Source: Lachnospiraceae bacterium MD308 (lineage in GTDB: Bacteria; Bacillota; Clostridia; Lachnospirales; Lachnospiraceae). From it: DNA of 64,000 bases. Of the stretch, positions 32,182-40,709 are shown in pieces (within the stretch, counting starts at the first letter, position 1; every line of letters begins with the position of its first letter). Where the stretch lies: the NCBI GenBank assembly GCA_000403475.2, contig KE159796.1:529736-593735 (forward strand), written 5' to 3'. Below the pieces are notes generated by a model. It was not told where the DNA came from. It saw only the letters and a list, made by a program, of their open reading frames with translations, and did not search any database. The translations under genes and the position numbers were made by a program.

Positions 32182-32901
32182 TCAAAGTAACAGAATGCCC
32201 CCGCAGCTAAATACTTGGCTGGAATAGATGATAAGATATCCAAGTCCGTTTCTTGCCGCCAGAAATTCCCCGATGATAACTCCCACGAGACACAGCCCGA
32301 TATTCACCTTCATATTACTGATGATTGACGGCAGCGAGTGAGGAAGCACAACTTTAATGAGTGCTTGCAGCCTGCTGCCTTGCAATGTGTAGATTAACTT
32401 AATCTTCCCAGGGTCTACTGTGACAAAACTGCTGTATAGGCTTAAGATACTGCCGAAGATGGCAACGGACATCCCGGCAGTGATAATGGTTAGTTTGTTG
32501 GCTCCAAGCCACACAATGAGCAGGGGCGCAAGTGCTGACTTCGGGAGGCTGTTTAACACAACTAAGTAAGGGTCTAATATTTCCGACAGCTTTTTGCTGA
32601 ACCACAGGCATACAGCTATGAAAATACTGACTATAATTACGAGAACAAAACTTATAATTGTTTCATAAAGAGTTACTCCTATATGGAGAAAGATGCTTTT
32701 GTCTAGAACCATGCCCCAAAAACAAAGGGCAATCTTTGAAGGACTGCAAAAGATAAAGGAGTCTATCCATCCTACATTTGCAGAAAATTCCCAGAGGAAC
32801 AGGAAACTTAGCAGAATGAGGATTCTGGAAATCTTAACAATCCGCTGTTGTTTTTTTTGTTCTTTCAGGAATAAAAGCTGTTCTTTGGAAAATTCACTCA
32901 T
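32182..32901 (-). CDS. NitT/TauT-type ABC permease, truncated by the island
   Basis: 239-codon open frame. Residues 1-231 are a BPD_transp_1 permease: first membrane helix near 27-45, then the EAA-type loop GSRLQALIKVVLPHSLPSII and IGEFLAARNGLGYLI. The last eight codons (Ser-Cys-Gly-Gly-Ile-Leu-Leu-Leu) come from the island arm, replacing the native final helix found at 13932-14041. It is therefore missing its last transmembrane segment and is probably inactive while the island is in place. ATG 32901 overlaps the ATPase stop by 8 nt, with GGAAGGAG upstream. Substrate likely a sulfonate, nitrate-like anion or thiamine precursor, by family only. Confidence 0.87.
   Translation of the reverse strand: MSEFSKEQLLFLKEQKKQQRIVKISRILILLSFLFLWEFSANVGWIDSFIFCSPSKIALCFWGMVLDKSIFLHIGVTLYETIISFVLVIIVSIFIAVCLWFSKKLSEILDPYLVVLNSLPKSALAPLLIVWLGANKLTIITAGMSVAIFGSILSLYSSFVTVDPGKIKLIYTLQGSRLQALIKVVLPHSLPSIISNMKVNIGLCLVGVIIGEFLAARNGLGYLIIYSSQVFSCGGILLL
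32187..32234. other. attR attachment site
   Basis: Core TAAATA at 32208-32213. The island arm 32187-32209 holds CAGAATGCCCCC and is inverted relative to the attL arm. The right side is permease coding sequence (CTTGGCTGGAAT on the plus strand). Confidence 0.85.
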
Positions 32902-33661
32902 CGCTGTTTAGCTCCTTCCATATCAGATTAAAATAATTTTTAAATTCCAGGGAGTTCCGTCTGGCCAGAGGGGTATCTTGCTCAAGGTCAAAGATAAGAG
33001 GGATTGTCTGGCGTATGGTTGCCGGCCGGCCGGAAAGGATGATGACGCGGTCAGCCAGGGAGACTGCTTCTGAGAGGTCGTGTGTCACAAGAAGGGCAGC
33101 CTTTTCCTCCCGGCGGATAATCTGTCCGATATCATCTCCGACATTTAGACGGGTCTGATAATCCAGGGCGGAGAATGGCTCATCAAGGAGCAGGATATCC
33201 GGTTCTAAGACAAGAGTGCGGATAAGGGCCGCCCGCTGGCGCATGCCGCCGGACAGTTCCGATGGGTGGGAGTTTTCGAAGTTTTTAAGTCCGTAGATAT
33301 CTAAAAGTTCATGGGCTCTTGCCTTTGTCTTTGCGGAGAGCATGTGTTGGATTTCGAGGCCCAGCAGTACGTTGTGGTAGATGGTCCTCCACTCGAAAAG
33401 TTCATCGTGCTGCAGCATATATCCGATGTTTGTGGTGCTTTCTCTCAAGTATTTTCCATTGATTTTTATCAGTCCTTTTTCTGGCACTATAAGCCCGGCA
33501 ATCAGTGACAGGAGCGTTGATTTGCCGCATCCGGACGGCCCGACGATGGCGACGAACTCTCCTTTGTTCAGTGAAAAAGAGATGTCTGTGAGGGCGGGAG
33601 TCTCCCCGTCCAGCGTATGATAAGTATAGTGGATGTTTTTAAGTTCCAGTACTTGGTCCAT
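32894..33661 (-). CDS. NitT/TauT-type ABC transporter ATPase
   Basis: 255 aa from ATG 33661, chosen because GGGAGG lies 6 nt upstream; the longer frame from 33700 runs through a hairpin. Walker A GPSGCGKST, Q-loop GYMLQHDELFEW, signature ELSGGMRQRAALIRT, Walker B ILLLDEPFSALD and the switch histidine in LLVTHDLSEAV are all intact. It pairs with the permease next to it. No substrate-binding protein gene is found beside either half of the permease, so that component must lie elsewhere or be missing. Confidence 0.9.
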   Translation of the reverse strand: MDQVLELKNIHYTYHTLDGETPALTDISFSLNKGEFVAIVGPSGCGKSTLLSLIAGLIVPEKGLIKINGKYLRESTTNIGYMLQHDELFEWRTIYHNVLLGLEIQHMLSAKTKARAHELLDIYGLKNFENSHPSELSGGMRQRAALIRTLVLEPDILLLDEPFSALDYQTRLNVGDDIGQIIRREEKAALLVTHDLSEAVSLADRVIILSGRPATIRQTIPLIFDLEQDTPLARRNSLEFKNYFNLIWKELNSDE

Positions 33662-33703
33662 AGATACCTCCCAGATGGGGGAATGGAATGAGTTCCCCAT
33701 GAA

Positions 33704-33733
33704 TATATATTAGTTTATTCAAAATACTGTAAA
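33704..33733 (-). promoter_or_regulatory. Promoter of the ABC ATPase/permease operon
   Basis: Minus strand TTTACA (33733-33728), 18 bp, TATATA (33709-33704). A hairpin (GGGGGAA/TTCCCC, 33677-33700) lies in the leader just upstream of the ribosome site. Confidence 0.45.
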
Positions 33734-33773
33734 TAAGTGCGGAAAATATCATGGCATATTATAGAAGTGGCAG

Positions 33774-33802
33774 TTGTATTTAATTCGTTCGGCAGATATA
33801 AT
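33774..33802 (+). promoter_or_regulatory. Promoter of queH
   Basis: TTGTAT (33774-33779), 17 bp, TATAAT (33797-33802), 37 bp before the start codon. Confidence 0.7.
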
Positions 33803-33839
33803 AGAGACAGTCAATAAGAGATTAACAGGAGAGACATGA

Positions 33840-34451
33840 ATGAATTACCAGAAAGAATTAGATAAGCTAATTAAGTGCCTTGAGGAAGAGAAAAGAGTGC
33901 CAAGACTTCTCCTGCATAGCTGCTGTGCGCCGTGCAGCAGTTACGTGCTGGAATACTTGAGCAGCTATTTTTCGATCACGGTCTTTTACTACAACCCCAA
34001 TATTTCTCCGGAGAGCGAGTATACGAAGCGTTTTTTTGAGCAGCAGATGCTAATTGACCGGCTGCCGGCAAAGCATCCGGTGGCTTTTGCGGCGGGGCCT
34101 TATGACAGCAAACATTTTTTTCAGATGGCGAAAGGGCTTGAGCAAGTGAAAGAAGGGGGAGAGAGATGCTTTCGCTGTTATGAGATGCGGCTTCGGGAGA
34201 CGGCGAAGATGGCAAAAAATGCAGAGTTTGATTATTTTACCACCACTCTCAGCATAAGTCCGCTGAAAAAAGCGGATAAGCTTAATGAGATTGGCGCCAG
34301 GCTGGGGGAGGAGTATGGAGTGCCGTATCTTTTGTCTGATTTTAAGAAGAAGAACGGGTATAAGCGTTCGATAGAACTTTCGAAAGAGTATGGACTCTAC
34401 CGGCAGGATTATTGCGGATGTGTGTTTTCCAAGGATTTTTCCGGGAAATAG
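33840..34451 (+). CDS. queH: Epoxyqueuosine reductase QueH
   Basis: 203-aa DUF208/QueH protein. It reduces epoxyqueuosine to queuosine in tRNA wobble positions, a non-orthologous replacement for QueG. The N-terminal cysteine pair in LLLHSCCAPCSS and the later RCFRCYEMRL and DYCGCVFS cysteines match the metal- and cluster-binding residues of the family. The FTTTLSISPLKKADKLNEIG segment is also typical. AGGAG lies 8 nt before ATG 33840. Monocistronic by context, with its own promoter. Confidence 0.93.
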   Translation: MNYQKELDKLIKCLEEEKRVPRLLLHSCCAPCSSYVLEYLSSYFSITVFYYNPNISPESEYTKRFFEQQMLIDRLPAKHPVAFAAGPYDSKHFFQMAKGLEQVKEGGERCFRCYEMRLRETAKMAKNAEFDYFTTTLSISPLKKADKLNEIGARLGEEYGVPYLLSDFKKKNGYKRSIELSKEYGLYRQDYCGCVFSKDFSGK

Positions 34452-34460
34452 TTTTAAAGA

Positions 34461-34488
34461 TTGATTTTATACGGAAATGTGGTAAAAT
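34461..34488 (+). promoter_or_regulatory. Promoter of asd
   Basis: TTGATT (34461-34466), 16 bp, TAAAAT (34483-34488) with a TGG extension, 53 bp before ATG 34542. Confidence 0.55.
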
Positions 34489-34541
34489 TTGATGAACGGA
34501 TAGTTAGAAAGAATAAATATTGAAGGAATAGGAGAAGAGAT

Positions 34542-35627
34542 ATGAATCAGAAATTAAGAGTAGGAATATTGGGAGCCACGGGCATGGTAGGACAGAGATT
34601 TATCTCGTTGTTAGAGAACCATCCATGGTTTGAGGTTGTGACGGTGGCGGCAAGCCCCCGGTCTGCGGGAAAGACTTACGAGGAGGCAGTGGGCGGACGC
34701 TGGAAGATGAAGACACCGATGCCGGAAGCGGTAAAGAAGCTGGTGGTTGCCAATGTGAATGAAGTTGAAAAGGTTGCGGCGGGAGTTGATTTTGTATTCA
34801 GCGCCGTCGATATGACAAAAGATGAGATCAGGGCCATTGAGGAGGAGTACGCGAAGACGGAGACTCCGGTAGTATCCAATAACAGCGCTCACCGCTGGAC
34901 GCCGGACGTGCCGATGGCTGTGCCGGAGATTAATGCAGAGCATTTTGAAGTGATTGCGGCGCAGAAGGAGCGTCTTGGGACAAAGCGGGGATTTATCGCG
35001 GTGAAACCGAACTGCTCGATTCAAAGCTATGTGCCTTGTCTTGCAGCGTGGAATGAATTTGGCCCGAAGGAGGTTGTAGTGACAACTTACCAGGCGATTT
35101 CCGGGGCAGGAAAGACATTTAAGGACTGGCCGGAGATGGAAGCGAATATTATCCCCTACATCGGCGGCGAGGAAGAAAAGAGTGAGCAGGAGCCGCTGCG
35201 GGTGCTCGGCGAGGTGAAGGACGGACAGATTGTGAAAGCTGCTCTGCCTAAGATTACCTGTCAGTGTATCCGTGTGCCGGTGCTTGACGGACATACGGCA
35301 GCAGTGTTTATCAATTTTGAGAAGAAACCGACGAAGGAGCAGCTTATTGAGAAGCTGGTGAACTTCAAGGGATTTCCGCAGGAGGCAGAGCTGCCTAGTG
35401 CGCCGAAGCAGTTTATCCAGTATCTTGAGGAGGACAACCGTCCCCAGGTGGCTCTTGACGTTGACTACGAGAAGGGCATGGGCGTATCCATCGGGCGTCT
35501 GAGAGAGGATACTATGTTCGATTATAAATTCGTGGGTCTTTCCCACAATACGCTGCGCGGGGCAGCAGGCGGCGCGGTGCTCTGTGCGGAGGCATTGACG
35601 AAAAAAGGCTATATTCAGGCGAAATAG
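34542..35627 (+). CDS. asd: Aspartate-semialdehyde dehydrogenase
   Basis: 361 aa. Converts aspartyl phosphate to aspartate semialdehyde with NADPH, feeding lysine/diaminopimelate, threonine and methionine synthesis. The nucleotide loop GILGATGMVGQRF opens the protein. The active-site cysteine is in VKPNCSIQSYVP, and the catalytic histidine region GHTAAVFINF follows. The ending SHNTLRGAAGGAVLCAE is typical of the archaeal/fungal-like class of Asd also used by many Clostridia. TAGGAGAAGAGAT precedes ATG 34542. Confidence 0.95.
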   Translation: MNQKLRVGILGATGMVGQRFISLLENHPWFEVVTVAASPRSAGKTYEEAVGGRWKMKTPMPEAVKKLVVANVNEVEKVAAGVDFVFSAVDMTKDEIRAIEEEYAKTETPVVSNNSAHRWTPDVPMAVPEINAEHFEVIAAQKERLGTKRGFIAVKPNCSIQSYVPCLAAWNEFGPKEVVVTTYQAISGAGKTFKDWPEMEANIIPYIGGEEEKSEQEPLRVLGEVKDGQIVKAALPKITCQCIRVPVLDGHTAAVFINFEKKPTKEQLIEKLVNFKGFPQEAELPSAPKQFIQYLEEDNRPQVALDVDYEKGMGVSIGRLREDTMFDYKFVGLSHNTLRGAAGGAVLCAEALTKKGYIQAK

Positions 35628-35677
35628 TAATAAACGGCATGATAAAAAACAAGGATTAAAAGAGAGGGACAAAGCTT

Positions 35678-37801
35678 ATGGAAAATGATATTTTAAATTA
35701 TTCGCAGAACCGGGAATTGTCGTGGCTTAAGTTTAACCAGAGGGTACTGCAGGAGGCACAGGATATCACGGTCCCTCTCTTGGAGCGGATGAAGTTTGTG
35801 GCGATTTTTTCAAGCAATCTTGATGAATTTTTTATGATTCGCGTGGGAAGTTTGTTTGACATGGCACATGCGGACGCAAAGGCGAAGGACAGCCGTTCGG
35901 GGCTAACACCGGACGGTCAGCTTGAGAAGATCTTTGAGGCGGTGGCTCCTCTTTGTAAGGAGCGGGACAAGACCTATTCAGATATTCAAAAGCTCCTTCA
36001 TCCTTACGGGGTGTGCGGACTCAGTTACAAGGAGCTTGAGCAGCAGGAGAAGAAGTATGTAAAAAAATATTTTAAAGATCAGATACTTCCTATCCTTTCC
36101 CCGCAGATTGTGGATGCGAACCACCCGTTTCCGCATCTCTTGAATAAGGAGATTTACGTGACGGCGAACTTGAAGGATAAGGATAAGACAATGCAGGGAA
36201 TTGTGCCGGTTCCCCAGTTTATTTCCAATATCCTGTATCTGCCGGGACACGATATCCGGTATATTCGTATGGAGAAGATTATCGTGGAACACTTAAATCT
36301 TGTGTTCCCGAAATATACGGTGACAGACCCCAACTATATCTGTGTAACCCGCAGTGCGGACATTAACCCGGAGGATGAGGCGCTGGAGGTCAATGATGAT
36401 TTCCGGCATCTGATGAAGAAGACCCTTCACAAGCGCCGCAGGATGTCGGTGGTAAGGCTCGAGGTGGCGGAGAAGCTGAGTGCGGAGACGGAAAAGTATT
36501 TCTGCGATAAGTTTAAGATTAAGCCTGTGCAGATTTTCAGGACAAAGATGCCGATGAAGCTTGACTATATCTTCGCTATCAGCGGGAATCTGCCGGAGCC
36601 AATGAAAAAGTCTCTGACTTACCCGGCATTTGCGCCTCAGAGTTGTGCGCGTGTCCAGGATGGAAGCATCATGCGCCAGATTAAGAAGAAGGATTTGCTT
36701 TTGTTCTTCCCTTATGAGAGTATGGACCCCTTCCTTAAGCTGATTAAGGAGGCGGCTTACGATCCGAATGTGATGACGATTAAGATTACAATCTACCGTC
36801 TTGCGAAGAAGGCAAGGCTTGTAGAGTATCTTTGCGCCGCTGCGGAGAATGGAAAAGAGGTGACGGCGCTCATTGAGCTTCGGGCAAGGTTCGACGAGCA
36901 GAATAATATCGACTGGTCCGAGCGGATGGAGGATGCCGGATGCCGGGTGATCTACGGTTTTGAGGATTACAAGGTGCACTCGAAGATCTGTCTGATCACT
37001 TACCGCAACAGGGGCGAGATTCAGTATATCACCCAGATCGGGACGGGCAATTACAACGAAAAGACGGCGGGGATGTACACGGATCTTTCGCTGATGACAG
37101 CCAATCAGGCGATCGGGCAGGATGCGTCGGAATTTTTCAAAAATATGGCCATCAGCAATCTGGAGGGCGTATATAATCATCTGATCGTCTCGCCGACCAG
37201 TTTGAAGCAGACGGTGCTTAAGCTGATGGATGAGGAGATTTTAAAGGGAAATAATGGCCGTATTATCATGAAGATGAACTCGGTGACGGATACGGATTAT
37301 ATCGAGAAGGTGTCGGAGGCTTCGAGGGCCGGGGTGAGGATTGACCTTATCGTGCGCGGAATCTGCTGCGTGCTTCCGGGAGTGCCGGGCTATACGGACA
37401 ATTTGCGGGTGATGAGCGTGGTAGGGCGCTATTTGGAGCATCCGCGGATTTTTAGCTTTGGTACGGGAGAGAGCCAGAAGATTTATATCGGCTCTGCGGA
37501 TATGATGACCCGCAATACGGAAAAGCGAGTGGAAGTAGCGTGCCCGATTCTGGACGGAGATATTAAAAAACAGATTAATCACTATCTGAAAGTTATGCTC
37601 AGCGACAACATAAAGGGAAGAGTGCTGAGAAGTGACGGAACATACTGCAAAAGGGAACTTGCAGAGCCTTATGTGGACTCTCAGGCAACGTTTATGGAGG
37701 AGGCTTTAAATGCCCATCGCCAGAAACCGGTGCAAAAGGAACGGTCATTCTTCGACAAGGTGAAGAGCATATTCGGAAACAGAGTGAACAAAAGGAGTTA
37801 G
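35678..37801 (+). CDS. ppk1: Polyphosphate kinase 1
   Basis: 707 aa. Reversibly transfers the ATP gamma-phosphate onto polyphosphate. N-terminal domain starts NRELSWLKFNQRVLQEA; the catalytic domain holds ELRARFDEQNNI, the first catalytic His region GFEDYKVHSKICLI and the second, YIGSADMMTRNTEKRVE. Length is normal for PPK1. ATG 35678 follows GAGAGGGACAAAGCTT. Ten bases separate its stop from topB, so the two are likely cotranscribed. Confidence 0.95.
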   Translation: MENDILNYSQNRELSWLKFNQRVLQEAQDITVPLLERMKFVAIFSSNLDEFFMIRVGSLFDMAHADAKAKDSRSGLTPDGQLEKIFEAVAPLCKERDKTYSDIQKLLHPYGVCGLSYKELEQQEKKYVKKYFKDQILPILSPQIVDANHPFPHLLNKEIYVTANLKDKDKTMQGIVPVPQFISNILYLPGHDIRYIRMEKIIVEHLNLVFPKYTVTDPNYICVTRSADINPEDEALEVNDDFRHLMKKTLHKRRRMSVVRLEVAEKLSAETEKYFCDKFKIKPVQIFRTKMPMKLDYIFAISGNLPEPMKKSLTYPAFAPQSCARVQDGSIMRQIKKKDLLLFFPYESMDPFLKLIKEAAYDPNVMTIKITIYRLAKKARLVEYLCAAAENGKEVTALIELRARFDEQNNIDWSERMEDAGCRVIYGFEDYKVHSKICLITYRNRGEIQYITQIGTGNYNEKTAGMYTDLSLMTANQAIGQDASEFFKNMAISNLEGVYNHLIVSPTSLKQTVLKLMDEEILKGNNGRIIMKMNSVTDTDYIEKVSEASRAGVRIDLIVRGICCVLPGVPGYTDNLRVMSVVGRYLEHPRIFSFGTGESQKIYIGSADMMTRNTEKRVEVACPILDGDIKKQINHYLKVMLSDNIKGRVLRSDGTYCKRELAEPYVDSQATFMEEALNAHRQKPVQKERSFFDKVKSIFGNRVNKRS

Positions 37802-37809
37802 GGAAATCT

Positions 37810-39873
37810 ATGGGGAAAGCGCTTTATATTGCTGAGAAACCCAGTGTTGCGCAGGAGTTTGCCAAGGCACTGAAACTGACAACAAAACGAAAGGACGGTT
37901 ATCTGGAATCAGAGGAGGCTATCGTGACCTGGTGTGTAGGACATCTGGTAACTATGAGTTATCCGGAGGAATATGATCCGTCATTAAAAAGGTGGAGTTT
38001 AACGACTCTGCCTTTTATACCTGAGGAGTTTAAGTATGAGGTAATCCCAGGGGTGGCTAAACAGTTTCGAATTGTGTCGGAGCTTTTAAACCGCGGCGAC
38101 GTAGAGACAATCTATGTCTGTACGGACTCCGGGCGAGAGGGAGAGTACATCTATCGTCTGGTAGAGCAGCAGGCGGGTGTGCGCGGTAAAGTAAGGCGCC
38201 GGGTGTGGATTGATTCTCAGACGGAGGAGGAGATTCTAAGAGGGATCAAGGAGGCAAAGGATCTGAAGGAGTATGATAATCTGTCCGCGTCAGCGTATCT
38301 TCGGGCGAAGGAGGATTATTTGATGGGGATTAATTTTTCCAGGCTCCTGACGCTTAAGTATGGCAACAGTATTTCCAATTATTTAAAGACGAAATATTCC
38401 GTCGTGTCTGTGGGGCGTGTCATGACTTGTGTGTTGGGGATGGTCGTCCGCAGGGAACGGGAGATACGGGAATTTGTTGAGACGCCGTTTTACCGGGTTA
38501 TGGCATCTTTCGGTGAGGAAGGCCGGAACTTCGAGGGAGAATGGCGGGCTGTGAAGGGCTCTAAGTGGTTTGAATCCTTTGATCTTTATAAGGAAAATGG
38601 ATTTAAGGAGGAGAAGAAAGCGCAGGAGCTTATTGATTACCTGAAAGAACCTTCACCAGTCAGTGGACAGATTGCCAGCATAGAGAAAAAGAAGGAGAAG
38701 AAAAATCCGCCTCTTCTTTTCAATCTTGCGGAGCTGCAGAATGAATGTTCGAAGCGGTTTAAGATCAGTCCTGACGAGACTCTCCGAGTTGTGCAGGAGA
38801 TGTATGAGCGAAAGCTTGTGACTTATCCCCGTACAGACGCCAGGGTGCTGTCTACAGCAGTGGCGAAGGAGATACATAAGAACTTAAACGGATTGATGAA
38901 GTACGAACCGGCGGTTTCTTATCTCCAGGAGATTGTGGGATTTAAGAGCCATAAGGGGCTTGAGAAGACACGATATGTCAATGATAAGCAGATTACGGAC
39001 CACTATGCCATCATCCCGACGGGACAAGGATTAAATACCCTCCATTCGCTGTCCGAAACGTCGCAGAAGGTCTATGATGTGATTGTTCGCCGTTTTTTGA
39101 GTATCTTCTATCCTCCGGCAGTCTATCAGAGGATAGCTATCGTCACAAAGATTAAGGAGGAGTCGTTCTTTTCCAGCTTTAAAGTGCTTGCAGAAGAAGG
39201 GTATCTGAAGGTGGCAGGAGTTCCTGGAAGAAAGGGCGGCACAGACAAGGAGCGCCCGGAGAAAGCAGCAGAGGCTGAAAGAGAAAACGGAGGTTCCCAG
39301 GACGGCGGGAGAGAGGATAGCGGACAGGAGGCGGACAGCATTATTTTTGAGTGGCTTAAAGGTCTGAGGAAGGGAAAAATCCTTCCGGTACAGTCTCTTG
39401 ACATTAAAGAGGGAAAGACTTCGCCTCCGAAACGGTATAATTCCGGCTCCCTTATCCTAGCCATGGAAAATGCCGGGCAGCTTATTGAGGACGAGGAGCT
39501 TCGCGCTCAGATTAAGGGAAGCGGAATCGGGACCAGCGCTACGAGAGGCGAGATTTTGAAAAAGCTGTTTAACAATGGATATATGGCGTTAAATAAAAAG
39601 ACGCAGATTGTCACGCCAACCTTGCAGGGGGAGATGATCTATGACGTAGTGGACCATTCCATCCGGCCGCTTTTAAACCCGGAGCTTACGGCGAGCTGGG
39701 AGAAAGGGCTTACGCTTGTAGCAGACGGGGAGATCACGCCTGATGAATATATGGGAAAACTAAAGAACTTTATCGTGAGACGGACCCAGGGGGTTAAGGG
39801 GCTTAACAACCAGAGTGAGCTGCAGGGATTTTATAACCGGGCGGCTTCATTTTATCGGAAAGGCGGAAAGTGA
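37810..39873 (+). CDS. topB: DNA topoisomerase III
   Basis: 687-aa type IA topoisomerase. Toprim domain begins KALYIAEKPSVAQEFAKAL; the metal-binding acidic pair is in VCTDSGREGEYIYR. The active-site tyrosine is in ERKLVTYPRTDARVLS. The LPVQSLDIKEGKTSPPKRYN motif and GSGIGTSATRGEI follow. A Gly/Glu-rich acidic linker (about 478-515) is inserted ahead of this last block. No C-terminal zinc fingers, as usual for TopB. It may resolve recombination intermediates or decatenate DNA. GTTAGGGAAATCT precedes ATG 37810. Confidence 0.94.
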   Translation: MGKALYIAEKPSVAQEFAKALKLTTKRKDGYLESEEAIVTWCVGHLVTMSYPEEYDPSLKRWSLTTLPFIPEEFKYEVIPGVAKQFRIVSELLNRGDVETIYVCTDSGREGEYIYRLVEQQAGVRGKVRRRVWIDSQTEEEILRGIKEAKDLKEYDNLSASAYLRAKEDYLMGINFSRLLTLKYGNSISNYLKTKYSVVSVGRVMTCVLGMVVRREREIREFVETPFYRVMASFGEEGRNFEGEWRAVKGSKWFESFDLYKENGFKEEKKAQELIDYLKEPSPVSGQIASIEKKKEKKNPPLLFNLAELQNECSKRFKISPDETLRVVQEMYERKLVTYPRTDARVLSTAVAKEIHKNLNGLMKYEPAVSYLQEIVGFKSHKGLEKTRYVNDKQITDHYAIIPTGQGLNTLHSLSETSQKVYDVIVRRFLSIFYPPAVYQRIAIVTKIKEESFFSSFKVLAEEGYLKVAGVPGRKGGTDKERPEKAAEAERENGGSQDGGREDSGQEADSIIFEWLKGLRKGKILPVQSLDIKEGKTSPPKRYNSGSLILAMENAGQLIEDEELRAQIKGSGIGTSATRGEILKKLFNNGYMALNKKTQIVTPTLQGEMIYDVVDHSIRPLLNPELTASWEKGLTLVADGEITPDEYMGKLKNFIVRRTQGVKGLNNQSELQGFYNRAASFYRKGGK

Positions 39874-39951
39874 GATTGCCGTTACTGGAGCACCATAGGG
39901 TGTGAACAGTAACAGATTGCTGCTTGAAAGGGAAATGAGGTACGTCATGTT

Positions 39952-39980
39952 TTGACTTTGGGGAGGAAAAGTGGTATTCT
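39952..39980 (+). promoter_or_regulatory. Promoter of the hexapeptide-repeat gene
   Basis: TTGACT (39952-39957), 17 bp, TATTCT (39975-39980) with TGG extension. A GTTACTG/CAGTAAC hairpin (39881-39913) lies between it and topB. Confidence 0.6.
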
Positions 39981-40012
39981 GTTTTAAATTGAATTAGGAA
40001 GGAGTTTTTTGG

Positions 40013-40681
40013 ATGAAGGAATTAACAGTAGAAGAGCTGTATACGCTGGACGAGACGATTGCAAAGGATATTTTTGAGGGAGTTACATACCCGTGGGAGG
40101 TGCTGCCGAAGATCGGCGCGTTTATTCTGGAGCTTGGAGAGACGCTTCCCGCGGAGGAATATGACAAGATAGGTGAGGATGTGTGGATCGCCAAATCCGC
40201 GAAAGTGTTCGAGTCTGCCTACATTCACGGGCCTGCAATTATCGGGAAAGATGCAGAAGTGAGGCAGTGCGCGTTTATTCGGGGCAATGCTATCGTAGGC
40301 GAGGGAGCTGTTGTGGGCAATTCCACAGAACTTAAGAATGTGATACTGTTTAATAAAGTGCAGGTGCCCCACTACAATTATGTAGGGGATTCGATTCTTG
40401 GGTACAAGGCGCATATGGGCGCGGGCTCTATCACATCCAATGTGAAGTCGGATAAAAAGCTGGTTGTAGTGAAGACGCCGGAGGGCAATATCGAGACGGG
40501 GATTAAGAAGTTCGGCGCGATGCTGGGAGACGAGGTGGAGGTCGGCTGTGGTACGGTGCTGAATCCGGGCAGCGTCGTGGGAAGCCATACGAATATTTAC
40601 CCGTTGTCTTCTGTGAGAGGATTTGTGCCGGCAGGAAGTATCTACAAAAAGCAGGGAGAAGTTGTGGAAAAATATGAGTAA
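40013..40681 (+). CDS. Left-handed beta-helix (hexapeptide repeat) protein, GlmU-like
   Basis: 222 aa. A short helical N-terminus is followed by hexapeptide repeats (IAKSAKVFESAYIHGPAIIG, then VRQCAFIRGNAIVGEGAVVG) like the acetyltransferase half of GlmU. It is commonly labelled a UDP-GlcNAc pyrophosphorylase-like protein, but the nucleotidyltransferase domain is absent, so it should be treated as a sugar-nucleotide acyltransferase-type protein of unknown substrate. AGGAAGGAG precedes ATG 40013. The next gene starts 28 nt after its stop. Confidence 0.8.
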   Translation: MKELTVEELYTLDETIAKDIFEGVTYPWEVLPKIGAFILELGETLPAEEYDKIGEDVWIAKSAKVFESAYIHGPAIIGKDAEVRQCAFIRGNAIVGEGAVVGNSTELKNVILFNKVQVPHYNYVGDSILGYKAHMGAGSITSNVKSDKKLVVVKTPEGNIETGIKKFGAMLGDEVEVGCGTVLNPGSVVGSHTNIYPLSSVRGFVPAGSIYKKQGEVVEKYE

Positions 40682-40709
40682 GCCCTGCGGGGAGAAGGAG
40701 GAGTGCAGG

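Larger units (their letters stand above)
14036..32207. mobile_element. 18.2-kb serine-recombinase integrative island inserted in an ABC permease gene
   Basis: Boundaries come from the sequence: both junctions carry TAAATA (14036-14041 and 32208-32213), flanked on the inside by inverted copies of a 23-bp arm containing CAGAATGCCCCC and CAGCTA, and on the outside by the two halves of one permease gene. Contents from left: flavodoxin-like gene, FMN-binding pseudogene, truncated TetR gene, TnpV relic, two hybrid sensor kinases, LacI-regulated transport and catabolic operon, a 55-aa ORF and a 611-aa serine recombinase 52 bp from the right end. No relaxase, type IV secretion, replication or phage structural genes are visible, so transfer would need outside help. 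Single-copy limits were placed by including one core. Confidence 0.88.

Noticed and set aside
34611-35672. 353-codon open frame on the minus strand
   Set aside because: It lies wholly opposite asd, whose protein has all catalytic motifs. The minus product is His/Arg/Leu-rich without a family signature, the usual mirror of a GC-rich gene.
36293-37180. 295-codon minus-strand frame inside ppk1
   Set aside because: Antisense shadow of a well-supported polyphosphate kinase gene.
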